A DNA stretch of 45,597 bases from an uncultured Paraburkholderia sp. (lineage in GTDB: Bacteria > Pseudomonadota > Gammaproteobacteria > Burkholderiales > Burkholderiaceae), in assembly GCA_940747215.1 (NCBI GenBank), contig CALNWS010000035.1, forward strand, positions 1-45,597, read 5' to 3'. Both the position numbers and the translations under genes were made by a program. Within the stretch, counting starts at the first letter, position 1. Each line of letters starts with the position of its first letter. The notes under the pieces are model-generated. The model saw nothing but the letters and a program-made list of their open reading frames with translations, was not told the DNA's origin and searched no databases. This document shows, in pieces, positions 18,278 to 29,670 of this stretch.

Positions 18278-18808
18278 ATGAAACAACAACGCCTTCTATC
18301 GCTGTGCGCGAGCGGTCTGCTTGCGCTGCCGGTCCTGGCCGGCGCACATTCGCAGGCTTATACGAACACGACGGTGAACGTGCGCGCGGGTCCGGCTTCC
18401 GATTACCCGATCGTCACGCAGTTGCCGCCGAGCGTTCCCTTGAGCGTGATGGGGTGGCTCAGCAACTATCAATGGTGCGACGTCGCCGCGCCCAATCTGC
18501 GCGGCTGGGCGTATGCAGGTAGCCTCAGCTATCCGTATCAGGGCAGCAACGTGCTGGTGATGAACTACGGGCACCATGATCGGACTGCCGATCGTGACGT
18601 TCTCGATCGGCGCGTACTGGGCAACTATTATCGCGGCCGTCCTTGGTACAACCAGCAGTCGCGCTGGTCGCATCATCCGCCGCCTCCACCGCCACGCCCG
18701 GACGCGGGCAGACCGCCGGGCGGAGGTGGCGGAGGCGGCGGTGGCAATCGTCCGCCGGGTGGTGGCGCAGGCGGAGGATCCGGCGGCGGACGCCTAGGCG
18801 GTAACTGA
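18278..18808 (+). CDS. secreted bacterial SH3 (SH3b) protein with a compensated double frameshift
   Basis: A 176-residue exported protein. The signal peptide (LLSLCASGLLALPVLAGAHS) is followed by an SH3b domain (TTVNVRAGPASDYPIVTQLPPSVPLSVMGWLSNYQWCDVAAPNLRGWAYAGSLSY), then a Gly/Pro-rich tail with GGGGG runs. An AAAG ribosome site precedes the start at 18278. The frame is open end to end, but residues 98-115 are read out of register: the next frame of 18568-18622 reads TMIGLPIVTFSIGAYW, the usual continuation of this protein type. One inserted G near 18568 and one lost G near 18621 cancel each other. SH3b proteins often bind cell-wall material; the partner is unknown. Confidence 0.75.
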   Translation: MKQQRLLSLCASGLLALPVLAGAHSQAYTNTTVNVRAGPASDYPIVTQLPPSVPLSVMGWLSNYQWCDVAAPNLRGWAYAGSLSYPYQGSNVLVMNYGHHDRTADRDVLDRRVLGNYYRGRPWYNQQSRWSHHPPPPPPRPDAGRPPGGGGGGGGGNRPPGGGAGGGSGGGRLGGN

Positions 18809-19245
18809 TCCTGTTGTCGCCTGAACCTGTCTCGCGCTGCCAGTGAGCGATCGTTTCGGGTTGTTGCAATTACGTGCGCCCGAATCGTTTTATAGAACCC
18901 GCTCTCGGATGGTGTCGACGTATGCCGTCCGGGTCGACACCACCGCCGCACGCGCAGCGGATTCAAACAGCAGCGGCCATGCGGCATGAATACGGATCAA
19001 TAGCGTGGCGTCGCGCACGACCTTGCGCGAAATCCGTCAGCACGGGCGATCACGCGGAATCCGCCCAAATACGTGACGCAAGAGGAGTAAAGCCAACCAG
19101 AACGTCGTTTGAAACGATTTCAGTCGAAATAAGCTTGGCCGGATACGGTGTTCTCCGGCACCATGTCGCTCTGCTATGCGAATTGCATGCCAATAAAAAC
19201 GCGTCAGCTTGGCGTAAACCCTAGTGTGCCGCGTACACTAAGTTG
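18809..19245. other. gene-free interval
   Basis: No open frame with family resemblance is seen. Near the right end TAGTGT and ACACTA form an inverted repeat with a 7-nt spacer (about 19224-19243), possibly an operator for the sensor gene that follows; this is weak. Confidence 0.4.
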
Positions 19246-20797
19246 CCGATGTTGTATTGGGGGCATCTCTATGACTTGCGAAGCGACAACAGATACCACG
19301 GTCGGGTCCACCCCGGCGCTGCGCATTACCGGCCAGATCTCGCTGAAGAGGTGCTGGCGTCGGAGCGGACCGTCCTGCGCCTGATCACCGGCAACACGCC
19401 GCTGCTGGAACTGCTCGACGAAGTCTGCCGCCGTGCCTCGCGCATAGCGAAGAGCATCACCGGCTCGTGGTCGATCGTCTGATCGAAGGGTATCGTCGTG
19501 CAATCGCGCAGCGGCGTGGTGCTCGCCTGCAATCCGGGCGCGCAGCGCATTCTGCGAACGACGCCGTAGATCATCGGCCGCCGCATCCAGACCGTCATGG
19601 CGCGCGCGTTTCACGAAGACGGCTCGCCGCTCGTCGCATCCGACCATCCCACGCAACAGGTTTTCGCTACCGGCAAGCCGCTGCTCGGCGGCGACATTGT
19701 GTGGATCACCGAGAACGTCGTGCCGATCTTCAAGCCGGGCGACGTGGAACCGCGCTCCGTGCTCATTTCGTTCACCGACATCGGCCCCGTGCGCGAGGCG
19801 CAGCGTCAACTGAAATTCCTCGCGACGCGCGATTCGCTCACCGGCTTCTACAACCGCGCGTATCTCATCGAGCGCATGCGCGATCTGTTCACGCCGATGA
19901 TGGTGGCCGGCACGAGCGAGATGGCGAGCGTGGCCGTGCTGTTCGATGTATCACGCGAAGCAGCGCGGCCGGAACAACTTCCAGTTCTTTACCGTCGAAC
20001 TGAACCAGCATCTGCAGCGCCGCTTCACGATCGAACAGTCGCTGCGCCGCGCGCTCGCGTCAGACTAGTTGAGCCTCGTCTATCAGCCGATCATCGACAG
20101 TCAGGACGGCCGCACCATCGGCGCGGAAGCACTGCTGCGCTGGTACAACGGCGAGCTGGGCAGCGTGTCGCCGGCCGAGTTCGTGCCGGTCGCGGAAGAC
20201 GCGGGGCTGATCGTCGAGATCGGCGACTGGGTGCTACGGCGCGCGTGCGAGCAAGTCGCGCAATGGCGCTGCACGATCGCGCCGGGTTTGATAGTCGCCG
20301 TGAACCTTTCGCCGCGGCAGTTCAACGAGGGGTTGCTCGAGCGCTGCTTCACGCGCTCCGGGCTCGAGCCGTCCGCGCTCGAACTCGAGATCACCGAAGG
20401 TCTGCTGATGAGCGACAGCGAAACCGTCATGCCCATGCTCACTGCGCTGAACGAAATGGGCGTGCGGATTTCGGTCGACGATTTCGGCACTGGCTATTCG
20501 TCATTGTCGTATCTAAAGCGTTTCCCGCTGCATAACCTGAAGATCGACCGCTCGTTCGTCGCGGGACTGCCGGATCATCGCGATTCGATTGCGATCACGC
20601 AGGCGGTGGTGGCGATGGCGCATTCGCTCGGCATGAACGTCACGGCCGAAGGCGTGGAAACCACCGCGCAGGCGGACTTTCTGTGCGCGATCGACTGCGA
20701 CAAGCAGCAGGGTTATTTCTACAGCCGGCCTGTGGGCGCAAGCGCCTACGCGCACAGTCTCTGCGACGCGCAGATGGACGCCGCCGACGCGAAGTAA
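19243..20797 (+). pseudogene. GAF/PAS-GGDEF-EAL signalling protein, decayed
   Basis: Cyclic-di-GMP enzyme of the composite type. Remnants in order: a GAF-like start (ERTVLRLITGNTPLLELLDEVCRRA), a PAS domain (GVVLACNPGAQRIL...ITENVVPIFKPG), the opening of GGDEF (RDSLTGFYNRAYLIERM), then a jump to its last segment (YHAKQRGRNNFQFF), so the GGDEF active site is deleted. A well preserved EAL domain follows: QPIIDSQDGRTIGAEALLRW, NLSPRQF, ELEITEGLLM, DDFGTGYSSLSYLKRFP, KIDRSFV and EGVETTAQADFL. TAG codons lie at 19567-19569 (RTTP|IIGR) and 20066-20068 (ASD|LSLVYQP). There are frameshifts near 19435, 19490 and 19950. The isolated EAL frame from 20069 is open, so a phosphodiesterase fragment could still be made if translation restarted. 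Confidence 0.8.
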
Positions 20798-21031
20798 GCA
20801 GGGCTCCGCCCGGGCGACATGCTTGGGCCACGCGCCTCGGTCGTATGTGGCGGTCCACGCGCATACTTCGCGTTCCGGGAATCGGCGTACGGCGGGATTG
20901 TTCAGATTGCCTGCCGGACAAGTGACTTCGCGTTCGCGCTATTTATCGCCCAGCGGCGTCTCATTAAAATTCTCCCATCGAAACGTAGAGTTAGCACAAA
21001 GCCGAAGCGGCGCTGCGCAGTGGGAGCAGTC

Positions 21032-21220
21032 ATGCCAGCTTTAATCAAAGACCAGCTTTACCAGCCGGAAGTCGTGTTACTGATGTTCGCCCTCATGCAG
21101 GTGATGGTGTCGCAGGATTTCAATCTCGGTCAGGTGGGCTGGGTCATGGCCACGCGCGGAGCGCAGGCCGCGTTGCAACGTTCGCGCGCATTGATTTGCG
21201 CCGTGCATTGTCACGACTGA
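21032..21220 (+). CDS. hypothetical small protein
   Basis: A 62-codon frame (MPALIKDQLYQPEVVLLMFALMQVMV...) with one hydrophobic segment around residues 13-26 and an Ala/Arg-rich end. I do not recognise it. It stands alone between the EAL relic and the flavin oxidoreductase and may be a remnant of a longer gene. No strong ribosome site. Confidence 0.3.
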   Translation: MPALIKDQLYQPEVVLLMFALMQVMVSQDFNLGQVGWVMATRGAQAALQRSRALICAVHCHD

Positions 21221-21373
21221 GCGCATTCCTCTCCTCATATCGCATTCTCGCGGTGAGTCTTTGCAGCGACGCCGCGAAATCCGCTCTCGCAGTAATTCCT
21301 TGCGTTGACTAGGGGCATTCGGGACGCTGAGGTAAGATGCTACAATCTACATCCATGCATCGGGAGAGTCGCC

Positions 21374-22692
21374 ATGCCACAGCAGCACTTCGGTGCCATC
21401 GTGATTGGTACAGGGCAGGGCGGTTCGCCGCTCGCCGTGCGTCTTGGAAAGAGCGGTCGTAAAACGGCGGTGATCGAACGTGCAGCGTTTGGCGGCACCT
21501 GTGTGAACGTCGGCTGCACGCCGACCAAATCGTATGTGGCGAGTGCCCGCGCGGCGCAAGTTGCGCGTCATGCGGCGGAGTTCGGCGTGTAGGTGAGCGG
21601 CGCGGTCAGCGTCTCGACCTTGCGGCCGTGAAAGCGCGCAAGGACACGATCATCGGGCAGTCGCGCGACGGCGTCGAAAAATGGCTGCGCAGCGCGAACA
21701 ACGTTAGCGTGTTTCAGGGCCATGCGCGCTTCACGGGGGCACGTTCCATTTCGGTCAGCACGCCGGACGGCTCGCTTCTGGTCGAACTCACCGCCGGCGA
21801 AATTTTCATCAACACCGGCACGCGCGCCGTCGCGTCGCCGCTAGAAGGTCTCGAGCACATTCGCTACTACACGAATTCCAATCTGCTCGATCTCACCGAG
21901 TTGCCCGAGCATCTCGTGATCGTGGGCGGCAGTTATATCGCACTCGAATTCGCGCAGATTTTCCGGTGCTTCGGCAGCCGCGTTACCGTGCTCGTGCGCG
22001 GCGAGCACATTCTGAGCCGCGAAGATGCCGATTTCGCCGAGTCCGTGCGCAAGGTGCTGGCGCGCGAAGGAATCGAGTTCATGTTCGGCGTGCAGCCGAC
22101 GCGAGTCGAGCTGCATCCGCATCGCGAGAACGACGTGTGCATCGGCTTCGAACAGAACATTCCCGTGCTCGAAGCGTCGCACCTGCTATTCGCCACGGGC
22201 CGCGAACCCAATACCGACGACTTTGGTCTCGACGCCGCCGGCATCGCAACGGACAAGCACGGCATCATTCCCGTCGACGGCCAGTTGCGCACCAACGTGC
22301 CGGGCGTCTGGGCTATCGGCGACGTCAACGGACGTGGCGCTTTCACCCACACGTCCTACGACGATTATCAGATCGTCGCGGCCAATCTGCTCGACGGCGG
22401 CGCGCGCATCATGGCGTACGCGCTGATCGCCACCATGCCGATGACGCGCGTCGGCCACGCGCGCGAACGCGGCGAGACGGACGGCTTCATGAAGGCGCTC
22501 GTCGATGCAAAGAGCAAGCAGATTCTCGGCGCGGCAATTCACGGCGTGGACGGCGACGAGGCGATCCACACGTTCATCGACATCATGACGGCGAGCGCGC
22601 CGTATCCGGTGCTGCAATACGCAATGCACATCCATCCGACGATCAGCGAACTCGTACCGACGCTGTTCGATGGCCTCAAGCCGATGAAATGA
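21374..22692 (+). pseudogene. pyridine nucleotide-disulphide oxidoreductase (mercuric-reductase-like), decayed
   Basis: FAD/NAD(P) oxidoreductase. The N-terminus has the FAD motif [18 protein letters not shown] and the redox-active disulphide [14 protein letters not shown]. The NAD domain reads LVIVGGSYIALEFAQIF, the second FAD motif VWAIGDVNGRGAFTH, and the dimer domain ends MHIHPTISELVPTLFDGLKPM. Lesions: TAG at 21590-21592 (AAEFGV|VSGAVSV, Gln likely), a frameshift near 21610 (TGA follows in frame), and an apparent in-frame loss of about 25 residues between RIMAYAL and IATMPMTRVG. The stop overlaps the cupin start (ATGA), so the two were one operon. Confidence 0.85.
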
Positions 22693-23042
22693 ACATGTCC
22701 GACATGAAGCACACGCTTGCACGCAGCAACCTGTTCGAACACGTCGCGCCTTCGGGTGCGGACGAACGGTTCGATTCGCTCGTCGACAAACACGGCGTGA
22801 GGATCGAGCGCATCGTGTCGCACGGCCACGCGAGTCCGCCGGACTTCTGGTACGACAGCCCGCGCACCGAATGGGTCGTGCTGCTGAGCGGCGCGGCGAC
22901 GCTGGAATTCGAAGGCGATCCGGCTCCGTGTGTGTTGAAGCCCGGCGACCATGTGCTGATCGAGGTTCACCGCCGGCATCGCGTGGCAGCGACGAGCGAC
23001 GCCGAGCCGAGCGTATGGCTCGCGGTGTATTACCCCGACTGA
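22689..23042 (+). CDS. cupin domain protein
   Basis: A 117-residue single-domain cupin. The start at 22689 overlaps the stop of the oxidoreductase by 4 nt. The beta-barrel signature is seen in WVVLLSGAATLEFEG and LKPGDHVLIEVHRRHRVAATS. Metal-ligand candidates are the Glu in RTEW and the His pair in HRRHRV. The frame is intact with no odd residues. No substrate can be assigned; it may survive by chance after loss of its operon partner. Confidence 0.75.
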   Translation: MNMSDMKHTLARSNLFEHVAPSGADERFDSLVDKHGVRIERIVSHGHASPPDFWYDSPRTEWVVLLSGAATLEFEGDPAPCVLKPGDHVLIEVHRRHRVAATSDAEPSVWLAVYYPD

Positions 23043-23204
23043 TGTTTGCGACCGGCTGCTGTTTTGGCACCGGATCGACAAAGTTTCGCGGCATCGCGGA
23101 TAATCGGCTGCGGCGCGGGATGTCGGCGGGATGTTCGCATCAAGCAGGTGGCCTGTGCGGGCAACGGTAGTCGACAACATTAATCATCAACATGGAATAC
23201 AGCG

Positions 23205-23782
23205 ATGGGCAAGGGACGCGTCGAAGCCTTCAGCGATGGGGTAATCGCCATCATCATTACGATCATGGTGCTCGAACTGAATGTGCCGGAAGGCTACGAT
23301 CTCGCCGCGCTGCGCCCGGTGATTCCGGTTTTTTGCGCGTACGTGCTGAGCTTCATCTGCGTGGGCATCTACTGGAACAATCATCACCACATGTGTTCCA
23401 TGCGGTGTAGAAAGTGAACGGCAGCGTGCTGTGGGCGAATCTGCATCTGCTCTTCTGGCTTTCGCTGTTGCCGGCGGTCACGCACTGGGTCGGCGAAAAT
23501 CATCTGGCCTCGTGGCCGACTGCGATGTACGGTGCCGTGCTGTTCATGTCGGCGATCGCGTACTTCATCCTCACGCGTGTGCTGATCCGCGAGCATGGCC
23601 GCGAGTCGACGATTGCAAAGGCGGTCGGCAACGATTTCAAGGGCAAGGTGTCGGTGGTGATCTATCTGTCGGGCATCGTGCTCGCGTTCGTCGCGCCGTG
23701 GGTGTCGGTGGCGCTTTATGCGCTTGCCGCTGCGTGGTGGCTGATTCCGGACCGCCGCATCGAACACGTGCTGGAAGCGTGA
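23205..23782 (+). pseudogene. TMEM175-family potassium channel-like protein, decayed
   Basis: Bacterial TMEM175 proteins form six-helix K+ channels or related membrane proteins. The hallmark FSDGVIAIIITIMVLELNVPEG is at the start (23205). It continues through FCAYVLSFICVGIYWNNHHHM and, in another frame, NGSVLWANLHLLFWLSLLPAVTHWVGEN to RIEHVLEA. A two-base insertion after HHHM (near 23394) and a TAG at 23408-23410 (HAV|KVNGSV, Gln expected) break the gene between helices 2 and 3. Confidence 0.85.
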
Positions 23783-23804
23783 ATTCGCAACTTGAGCGTT
23801 CGCT

Positions 23805-24305
23805 ATGTCTGTCGTGTTTAAAAGTCGAAGCGCGGGTAGCAGTCGCACGAAAATCGGTCTGATCTCGGACACGCACAATCTCGTGCGCCCGGAAGCGCTC
23901 GCGTATCTGGCCGGTTGCGACGCGATCATTCACGCGGGCGACATCTGCAACGAAGCTGTGCTCGACGCGCTGAACGACATCGCGCCGGTCACGGCAGTAC
24001 GCGGCAACAACGATACCGGCGGCTGGGCCGTGGCGTTGCCAACTCACGCCACATTGCAGGTTCAGCAGGTGACGATTCTGGTTGTTCACGATATCGCGGA
24101 CGTCCGCCCCGATCCGCGCGGTGAAGGCTTCGCGGTGGTGGTGACGGGGCACTCGCACAAGCCCGCCATCATCGAATGCGACGGCGTGCTGTTCGTCAAT
24201 CCCGGCAGCGCAGGACCGCGCCGGTTCAAGCTGCCGGTCTCGGCGGGTATGCTGATCGTCGAAGGCGATCGCGCTACGGCGACGTTCGATTCGCTGTTGG
24301 GCTGA
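23805..24305 (+). CDS. YfcE/MJ0936-type metallophosphoesterase
   Basis: A 166-residue calcineurin-like phosphodiesterase with a complete metal site: LISDTHN (D-x-H), IIHAGDIC (GD), VRGNNDTGGW (GNxD), VVHD and VTGHSHKPAI (GHxH), then the usual FVNPGSAGPRRFKLPVSAGML ending. The family hydrolyses phosphodiester bonds of small substrates in the cytoplasm; the physiological target is unknown. The frame is intact, 22 nt after the TMEM175-like pseudogene, and followed by a strong terminator. Confidence 0.85.
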   Translation: MSVVFKSRSAGSSRTKIGLISDTHNLVRPEALAYLAGCDAIIHAGDICNEAVLDALNDIAPVTAVRGNNDTGGWAVALPTHATLQVQQVTILVVHDIADVRPDPRGEGFAVVVTGHSHKPAIIECDGVLFVNPGSAGPRRFKLPVSAGMLIVEGDRATATFDSLLG

Positions 24306-24365
24306 GCGACAGGTAGGCGCACAAGACGAACGGACAAGGCGGCGGACAAGAGCAGCGGACCAAAG

Positions 24366-24402
24366 AAAACGGGCCGGCAATGATTTGCCGGCCCGTTTTG
24401 CG
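24366..24402 (+). terminator. intrinsic terminator after the YfcE-like gene
   Basis: AACGGGCCGGCAA, a TGAT loop and TTGCCGGCCCGTTTT. With A-rich flank AAAGAAAA on the left it may also serve the ProP-like gene on the minus strand. Confidence 0.85.
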
Positions 24403-24455
24403 TTCGAACGTCCTATCGTACGGCGAACTATACCGCCTGTTTCACGGTGCCGTGA

Positions 24456-25924
24456 TCAGGCACGCGCCGTCACCGTTGCGGCATAGCGCTCGTCCAGTTC
24501 TTCGGCTTCGCGTTCGCCGCGCAGCACGGCATGCGCTTCGGCACGCGTTGGCCACGCACGGACCCGAACCCAGCAGCGGCTTGCGCGCCGTTTCGCGCTG
24601 CGCGAGCACAGACACGATGCCGATCACCGAGGCGGCCATCAGGTAGTAAGCGGGCGTCATCAGATTGCCGGTGCGGTCAACGAGCCATGCGGTCATCAGC
24701 GGCGTGGTGCCGCCGAACAGCGAGACCGAGATGTTGAAGCCGATCGCGAGCGCGCCGTAACGGATACGCGTCGGGAAGAGCGCCGGCAGTGCCGACGGCA
24801 TCACGCCCGTGAAGCACGACAGCAGCGTGCCGAGAATCATCAGGCCGGCGAACACCGGCAGTACCGTGCCCATGCGGATCAGCAGTAGGGCCGGGATCGA
24901 CAGCGCGAACAGACCCACGCAGCCGAGCAGCATGACCGGCTTGCGGCCGATGGTGTCGGACAGACGGCCGGCAGCGAGCGTCATCGGCATCGTCAGCACC
25001 ATGACTAGCAGCACGAGGAAGAGACCGTGCGTTTCGTTGAAGTGCAGCGTGGCCGACAGATAGCTCGGCAGATACGAGAGCGCCATGTAGTCGGTCACGT
25101 TGAAGATCAGCACGAGGCCGGCGCACAACAGAAGCGGCTTCCATTGCTGCATCAGCAATTCGCGGAAGCCGTGCTTCGGCACGGCCTTGTCTTCGGCTTC
25201 GCGCTCTTCGGCCTGCTTCTTGAACGCGGGCGTTTCTTCGAGCTTCATCCGGATATACAGACCGACCAGACCCAGCGGACCCGCGATCATGAACGGCACG
25301 CGCCAGCCCCACGAGAGCAGCGCCTCGTTCGACAGCGTAGCCGTCAGCACTGCGACTGTGCCCGCGCCGAGCACGTAGCCGATCAGCGTGCCGAACTCGA
25401 GGAAGCTGCCCATGAAGCCGCGGCGCTTGTCCGTCGGGAATTCGGCGATGAAGGGTCGCAGCGCCGCCGTATTCGCCGCCCGTCGAGAAGCCTTGCATGA
25501 GGCGCGTGACCAGCAGCACCGGCGCGAAGATGCCGATGCTCGCGTAGCTCGGAATCAGGCCGATCGCGAACGTGCCGAGCGCCATCATGATCATGGTCAT
25601 GGCGAGCACGCGTTGGCAGCCGATCTTGTCGCCGAGCGGGCCGAACACTATGCCGCCCACCGGGCACACGAGGAACGCCGCGGCGAACGTGCCGAAGGTG
25701 GTGATCAACTGCGCGGACGGACTCGACGACGGAAAGAACACCTTGCCGAGCGTGACGGCGATGTAGCTGTACACGCCGAAGTCGAACCATTCCATCGCGT
25801 TGCCGAGCGCCATCACGCCGACCGCACGTTTGAGTAGGGATTTGTCGACGACCGTGATGTCGTCGAGGGACAGGCGTTGTTCTTCTTTTTTGTATCGCCA
25901 GAAGCCGTTGCTGGAAGCGGTCAA
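24456..25924 (-). pseudogene. ProP-type (MHS family) MFS transporter, frameshifted
   Basis: Proton symporter of the metabolite:H+ family. A start codon TTG at 25924 with GGAG 8 nt upstream is likely (perhaps a former ATG). It reads TASSNGFWRYKKEEQRLSLDDITVVDKSLL, then GNAMEWFDFGVYSYIAVTLGKVFFP, the family hallmark, and VTRLMQGFSTGGEYGGAAT. The frame breaks near 25455 after EYGGAAT and resumes at MGSFLEFGTLIGYVLGAGT, LSWGWRVPFMIAGPLG and RLSDTIGRKPVMLLG. A second break near 24555 (KPLLGSGP) precedes the original end ERYAATVTARA at 24456. The substrate is not predictable. Confidence 0.8.
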
Positions 25925-26314
25925 GGTAAAAACTCCAACGACTGCGACGAAACTCATGTTTGCGCATGAATGTTCCGCCACGGTTGCTGGGGAGTGCAGT
26001 TCGCGAGCCAAGGCAATGGCATCTCGTCCACCGGGGAAGGTGAAAGAGCGGGGCGCGAAAAAAACACAACGCCCACGCCTCGCGATCAGATCGCGAAAAA
26101 ATACTTGTCTAGATTGTGTTGACTGTTGCACCTGCGTGGCCGTGGAAGGGGACAGGTGCATGAGGACGCGGGGTAGCAGGGAGTTGGCCCGTGTTTGCCA
26201 CTGAGGCGCCACGGAAGGCTTGAAACGAAAAAGGCCGGTATCTTACTCAGCGCTTTTGCTGCTGCCTCCCGGCGCAGCGACGAGCAAAGAATGGACCGAC
26301 GAGCCTTCTTGTAT
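25925..26314. other. intergenic region between divergent proP-like gene and gmd
   Basis: It holds no gene I can support. It should contain the promoter of the polysaccharide operon and that of the ProP-like gene. The 5' end of gmd, including its GxxGxxG nucleotide-binding loop, is missing, so part of the original leader was probably deleted as well. Confidence 0.5.
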
Positions 26315-27337
<1,023 letters not shown>

Positions 27338-27396
27338 CGTGACGCGCTCGTTACGCTCGCCGGCTTCACGACGCTTGAACATCACGAGTAATCGTC

Positions 27397-28422
27397 ATGA
27401 ACAGACAGGCACGCATCTTCGTCGCGGGGCACCGCGGCATGGTGGGCTTCGTGCTGGTCCGCCGCCTGAGCGCGGCTGGCTATCCGAACGTGATCACGCG
27501 TCCGCGATCCGAGTTCGATCTCACGGATCAGGCGGCCGTGAACCGCTTTTTCGAAACCGAGCGGATCGACGTGGTGCTGCTGCCAGCCGCGCGCGTGGGC
27601 GGCATTCTCGCCAACGCATCGCAGCCGGGCGAATTCATCTACGAGAATCTCGTGATCGAGACCAACGTGATTCACGCGGCATATCGCGCGAAGGTGGAGC
27701 GTCTCGTGTTCTTCGGTTCGTCGTGCACCTATCCGAAGCAGTGTCCGCAGCCGATCCGCGAGGAATATCTGCTGACGTCGCCACTCGAGCCGACCAACGA
27801 CGCCTACGTGATTGCGAAGATCGCGGGTCTGAAGCTGTGCGAGGCCTACAACCGCGAGTACAACACGCACTACGTCTCGCTGATGCAGACGAACCTGTAC
27901 GGCCCGAACGACAACTACGACCTGAACAGCAGCCACGTGTTGCCGGCGCTTCTGCGCAAGGCGCACGAGGCGAAGATGAAAGGGGATGCCACGTTGACCG
28001 TCTAGGGCTCCGGCACGCCGCGCCGCGAATTCTTGCATGTCGACGACCTCGCCGCGGCCACGCTTTTCGTGCTTGAACAGAACGTGGCGGAAGGCGTGTT
28101 CAACGTCGGCGTGGGCCAGGATCTGTCGATCCGCGAGCTGGCCGAGTACATCTGCAAGGTGGTGGGCTTCGAAGGCGAACTCGTGTTCGACGCATCGAAA
28201 CCCGACGGCACGCCGCGCAAGCTGCTCGACGTGTCGCGCCTCATTGCGATGGGTTGGCACGCCACGACCGGCCTCGAGGAAGGCATCGAAGCGACGTACC
28301 GCGATTTCGTCGCGAAATATGCAGCTGCGGAGGCCGCGCCCGCTGGGGTCACGCAGGCAGACACCGCGGCGATGGTTGCCACGCAGTCGAGTTCGACACT
28401 CGCTGCCGCCTTGCAGGCGTAA
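27397..28422 (+). pseudogene. fcl: GDP-L-fucose synthase with an in-frame TAG
   Basis: Epimerase/reductase converting GDP-4-keto-6-deoxymannose to GDP-L-fucose. The start at 27397 reads [19 protein letters not shown] with the GxxGxxG loop, then [16 protein letters not shown], and the catalytic Tyr-Lys in [17 protein letters not shown]. The only lesion seen is TAG at 28003-28005 in LTV|GSGTPRREFLHVDDLA, where this family has Trp (TGG to TAG). The distal third (substrate-binding domain, ending STLAAALQA) stays open in the same frame, and the tail beyond about residue 310 is an Ala/Thr-rich extension. A single-hit, recent pseudogene. Confidence 0.85.
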
Positions 28423-28542
28423 GGTAAGCGCGCAACACGGCCGCCGCTTTGCGCGGCGTCCGACGAAAACAGGAATTGAGGCACAGTGCTCGCGCCGTGG
28501 TGCTGGGCATGCAGGGATGTTTTCTCGAGGAGCGGCATAAAA

Positions 28543-29670
28543 ATGACAGCGTCAGTCACGATCTTCCATAACGTCTTGTGGTCTCGCCACAAGGGTGTTG
28601 TGTTTTCCGTTTTGCATAATATTTCGGCATCCTGAGCGATTCGTTACTCGATGGTGCAGATTGCGGACACTGAGCACGATCGTGTCGGCTTTTCGGACGT
28701 CGATTATTCGTATCACCTTTATCCGATGCAGAAGCTCTTCGACGGCTGTTACGAAGACGTGCCGACGATGAAGCTGATCGCGCGCCTCACGGGAAGTGTT
28801 GCGTGCGAAGTCTGATCTGATCGTGCTGCCGGGCTATCACCGTCCCGAGTACCGGGCGATGCTCGCCGCGTGCATCGTCATAGGAAAACGCCGCGCCGTG
28901 TTCTGCGACTCGACGGCACGCGACCGGCCCAAAAAACTCCTGACGTCGATTCCGAAACGCGTGTTCTTCAAATTCTGCGACGGCTATTTCGGCTTCGGCG
29001 AACGCAGCAGGGAGTATCTGCTTTCGCTCGGCGCAAAGCGCGACAAGATTTTCGTGCCGCGTCAGGCCGCTGCATTGCCGGGATCGTTCTCGCCGGAGGC
29101 TCGTGGAGCGTATCGAAGCGCGCGCGGGTAACGAGCCCATCTTTCTGTACGTGGGACGTCTGTCGGAAGAGAAGGGCATCGGCACGCTGATCGAAGCGTT
29201 TGCCGGTTTGCTCCGGCGCATTCCTGCGGCGAAGCTGCGCATCGTAGGCACGGGGCCGATGGCCGAGGCGTTGCGCGCGAAGGTAGCCGATCTGCAGATC
29301 GGCGATGCGGTCACGTTCGCGGGCAGTCTGCAGGACGAGCCGCTCACGCGCGAGTATTACGGCGCGACCTTGCATGGTGCTGCCGAGCTATAGCGAACCG
29401 CGGGGCCTCGTCGTGAACGAAGCGCTAGCAAATGGCTGCCCGACCGTGGTGAGCGAGAGCTGCGGCTGCGTGCCCGAACTCGTGATCGACGGCGTGAGTG
29501 GCTATGCGTTCACGGCGGGCGATGTGGCCGGATTGCAGCGCACGATGCTCAAGGCGATGGAAGCGTTCGCCGATGCGGGCGGCACCGCGCGCCGTTGCAT
29601 GGATGTGATTCGCCGTTTCGATCCGCCTTCCGCACAGCGGCGAATATTGCACGCGGTTGTGCGCTCATGA
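28543..29670 (+). pseudogene. glycosyltransferase family 4 protein, decayed
   Basis: GT-B retaining glycosyltransferase of the polysaccharide locus. The start at 28543 reads MTASVTIFHNVLWSRHKGVVFSVL. TGA at 28633-28635 interrupts it (CGA or a Ser codon originally). Then SMVQIADTEHDRVGFSDVDYSYHLYPMQKLFDG, IVLPGYHRPEYRAML, the donor-domain start PIFLYVGRLSEEKGIGTLIEAF and the E-x7-E-type motif SEPRGLVVNEALANGCPTVVSES. Frameshifts lie near 28790, 29085-29100 and 29375. It ends at 29670, overlapping the next glycosyltransferase remnant. Confidence 0.85.

Noticed and set aside
18690..18806. CRISPR-like or tandem-repeat array.
   Set aside because: The repeats are Gly/Pro codon runs encoding the low-complexity tail of the SH3b protein. 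No spaced identical repeats are present anywhere in the window.
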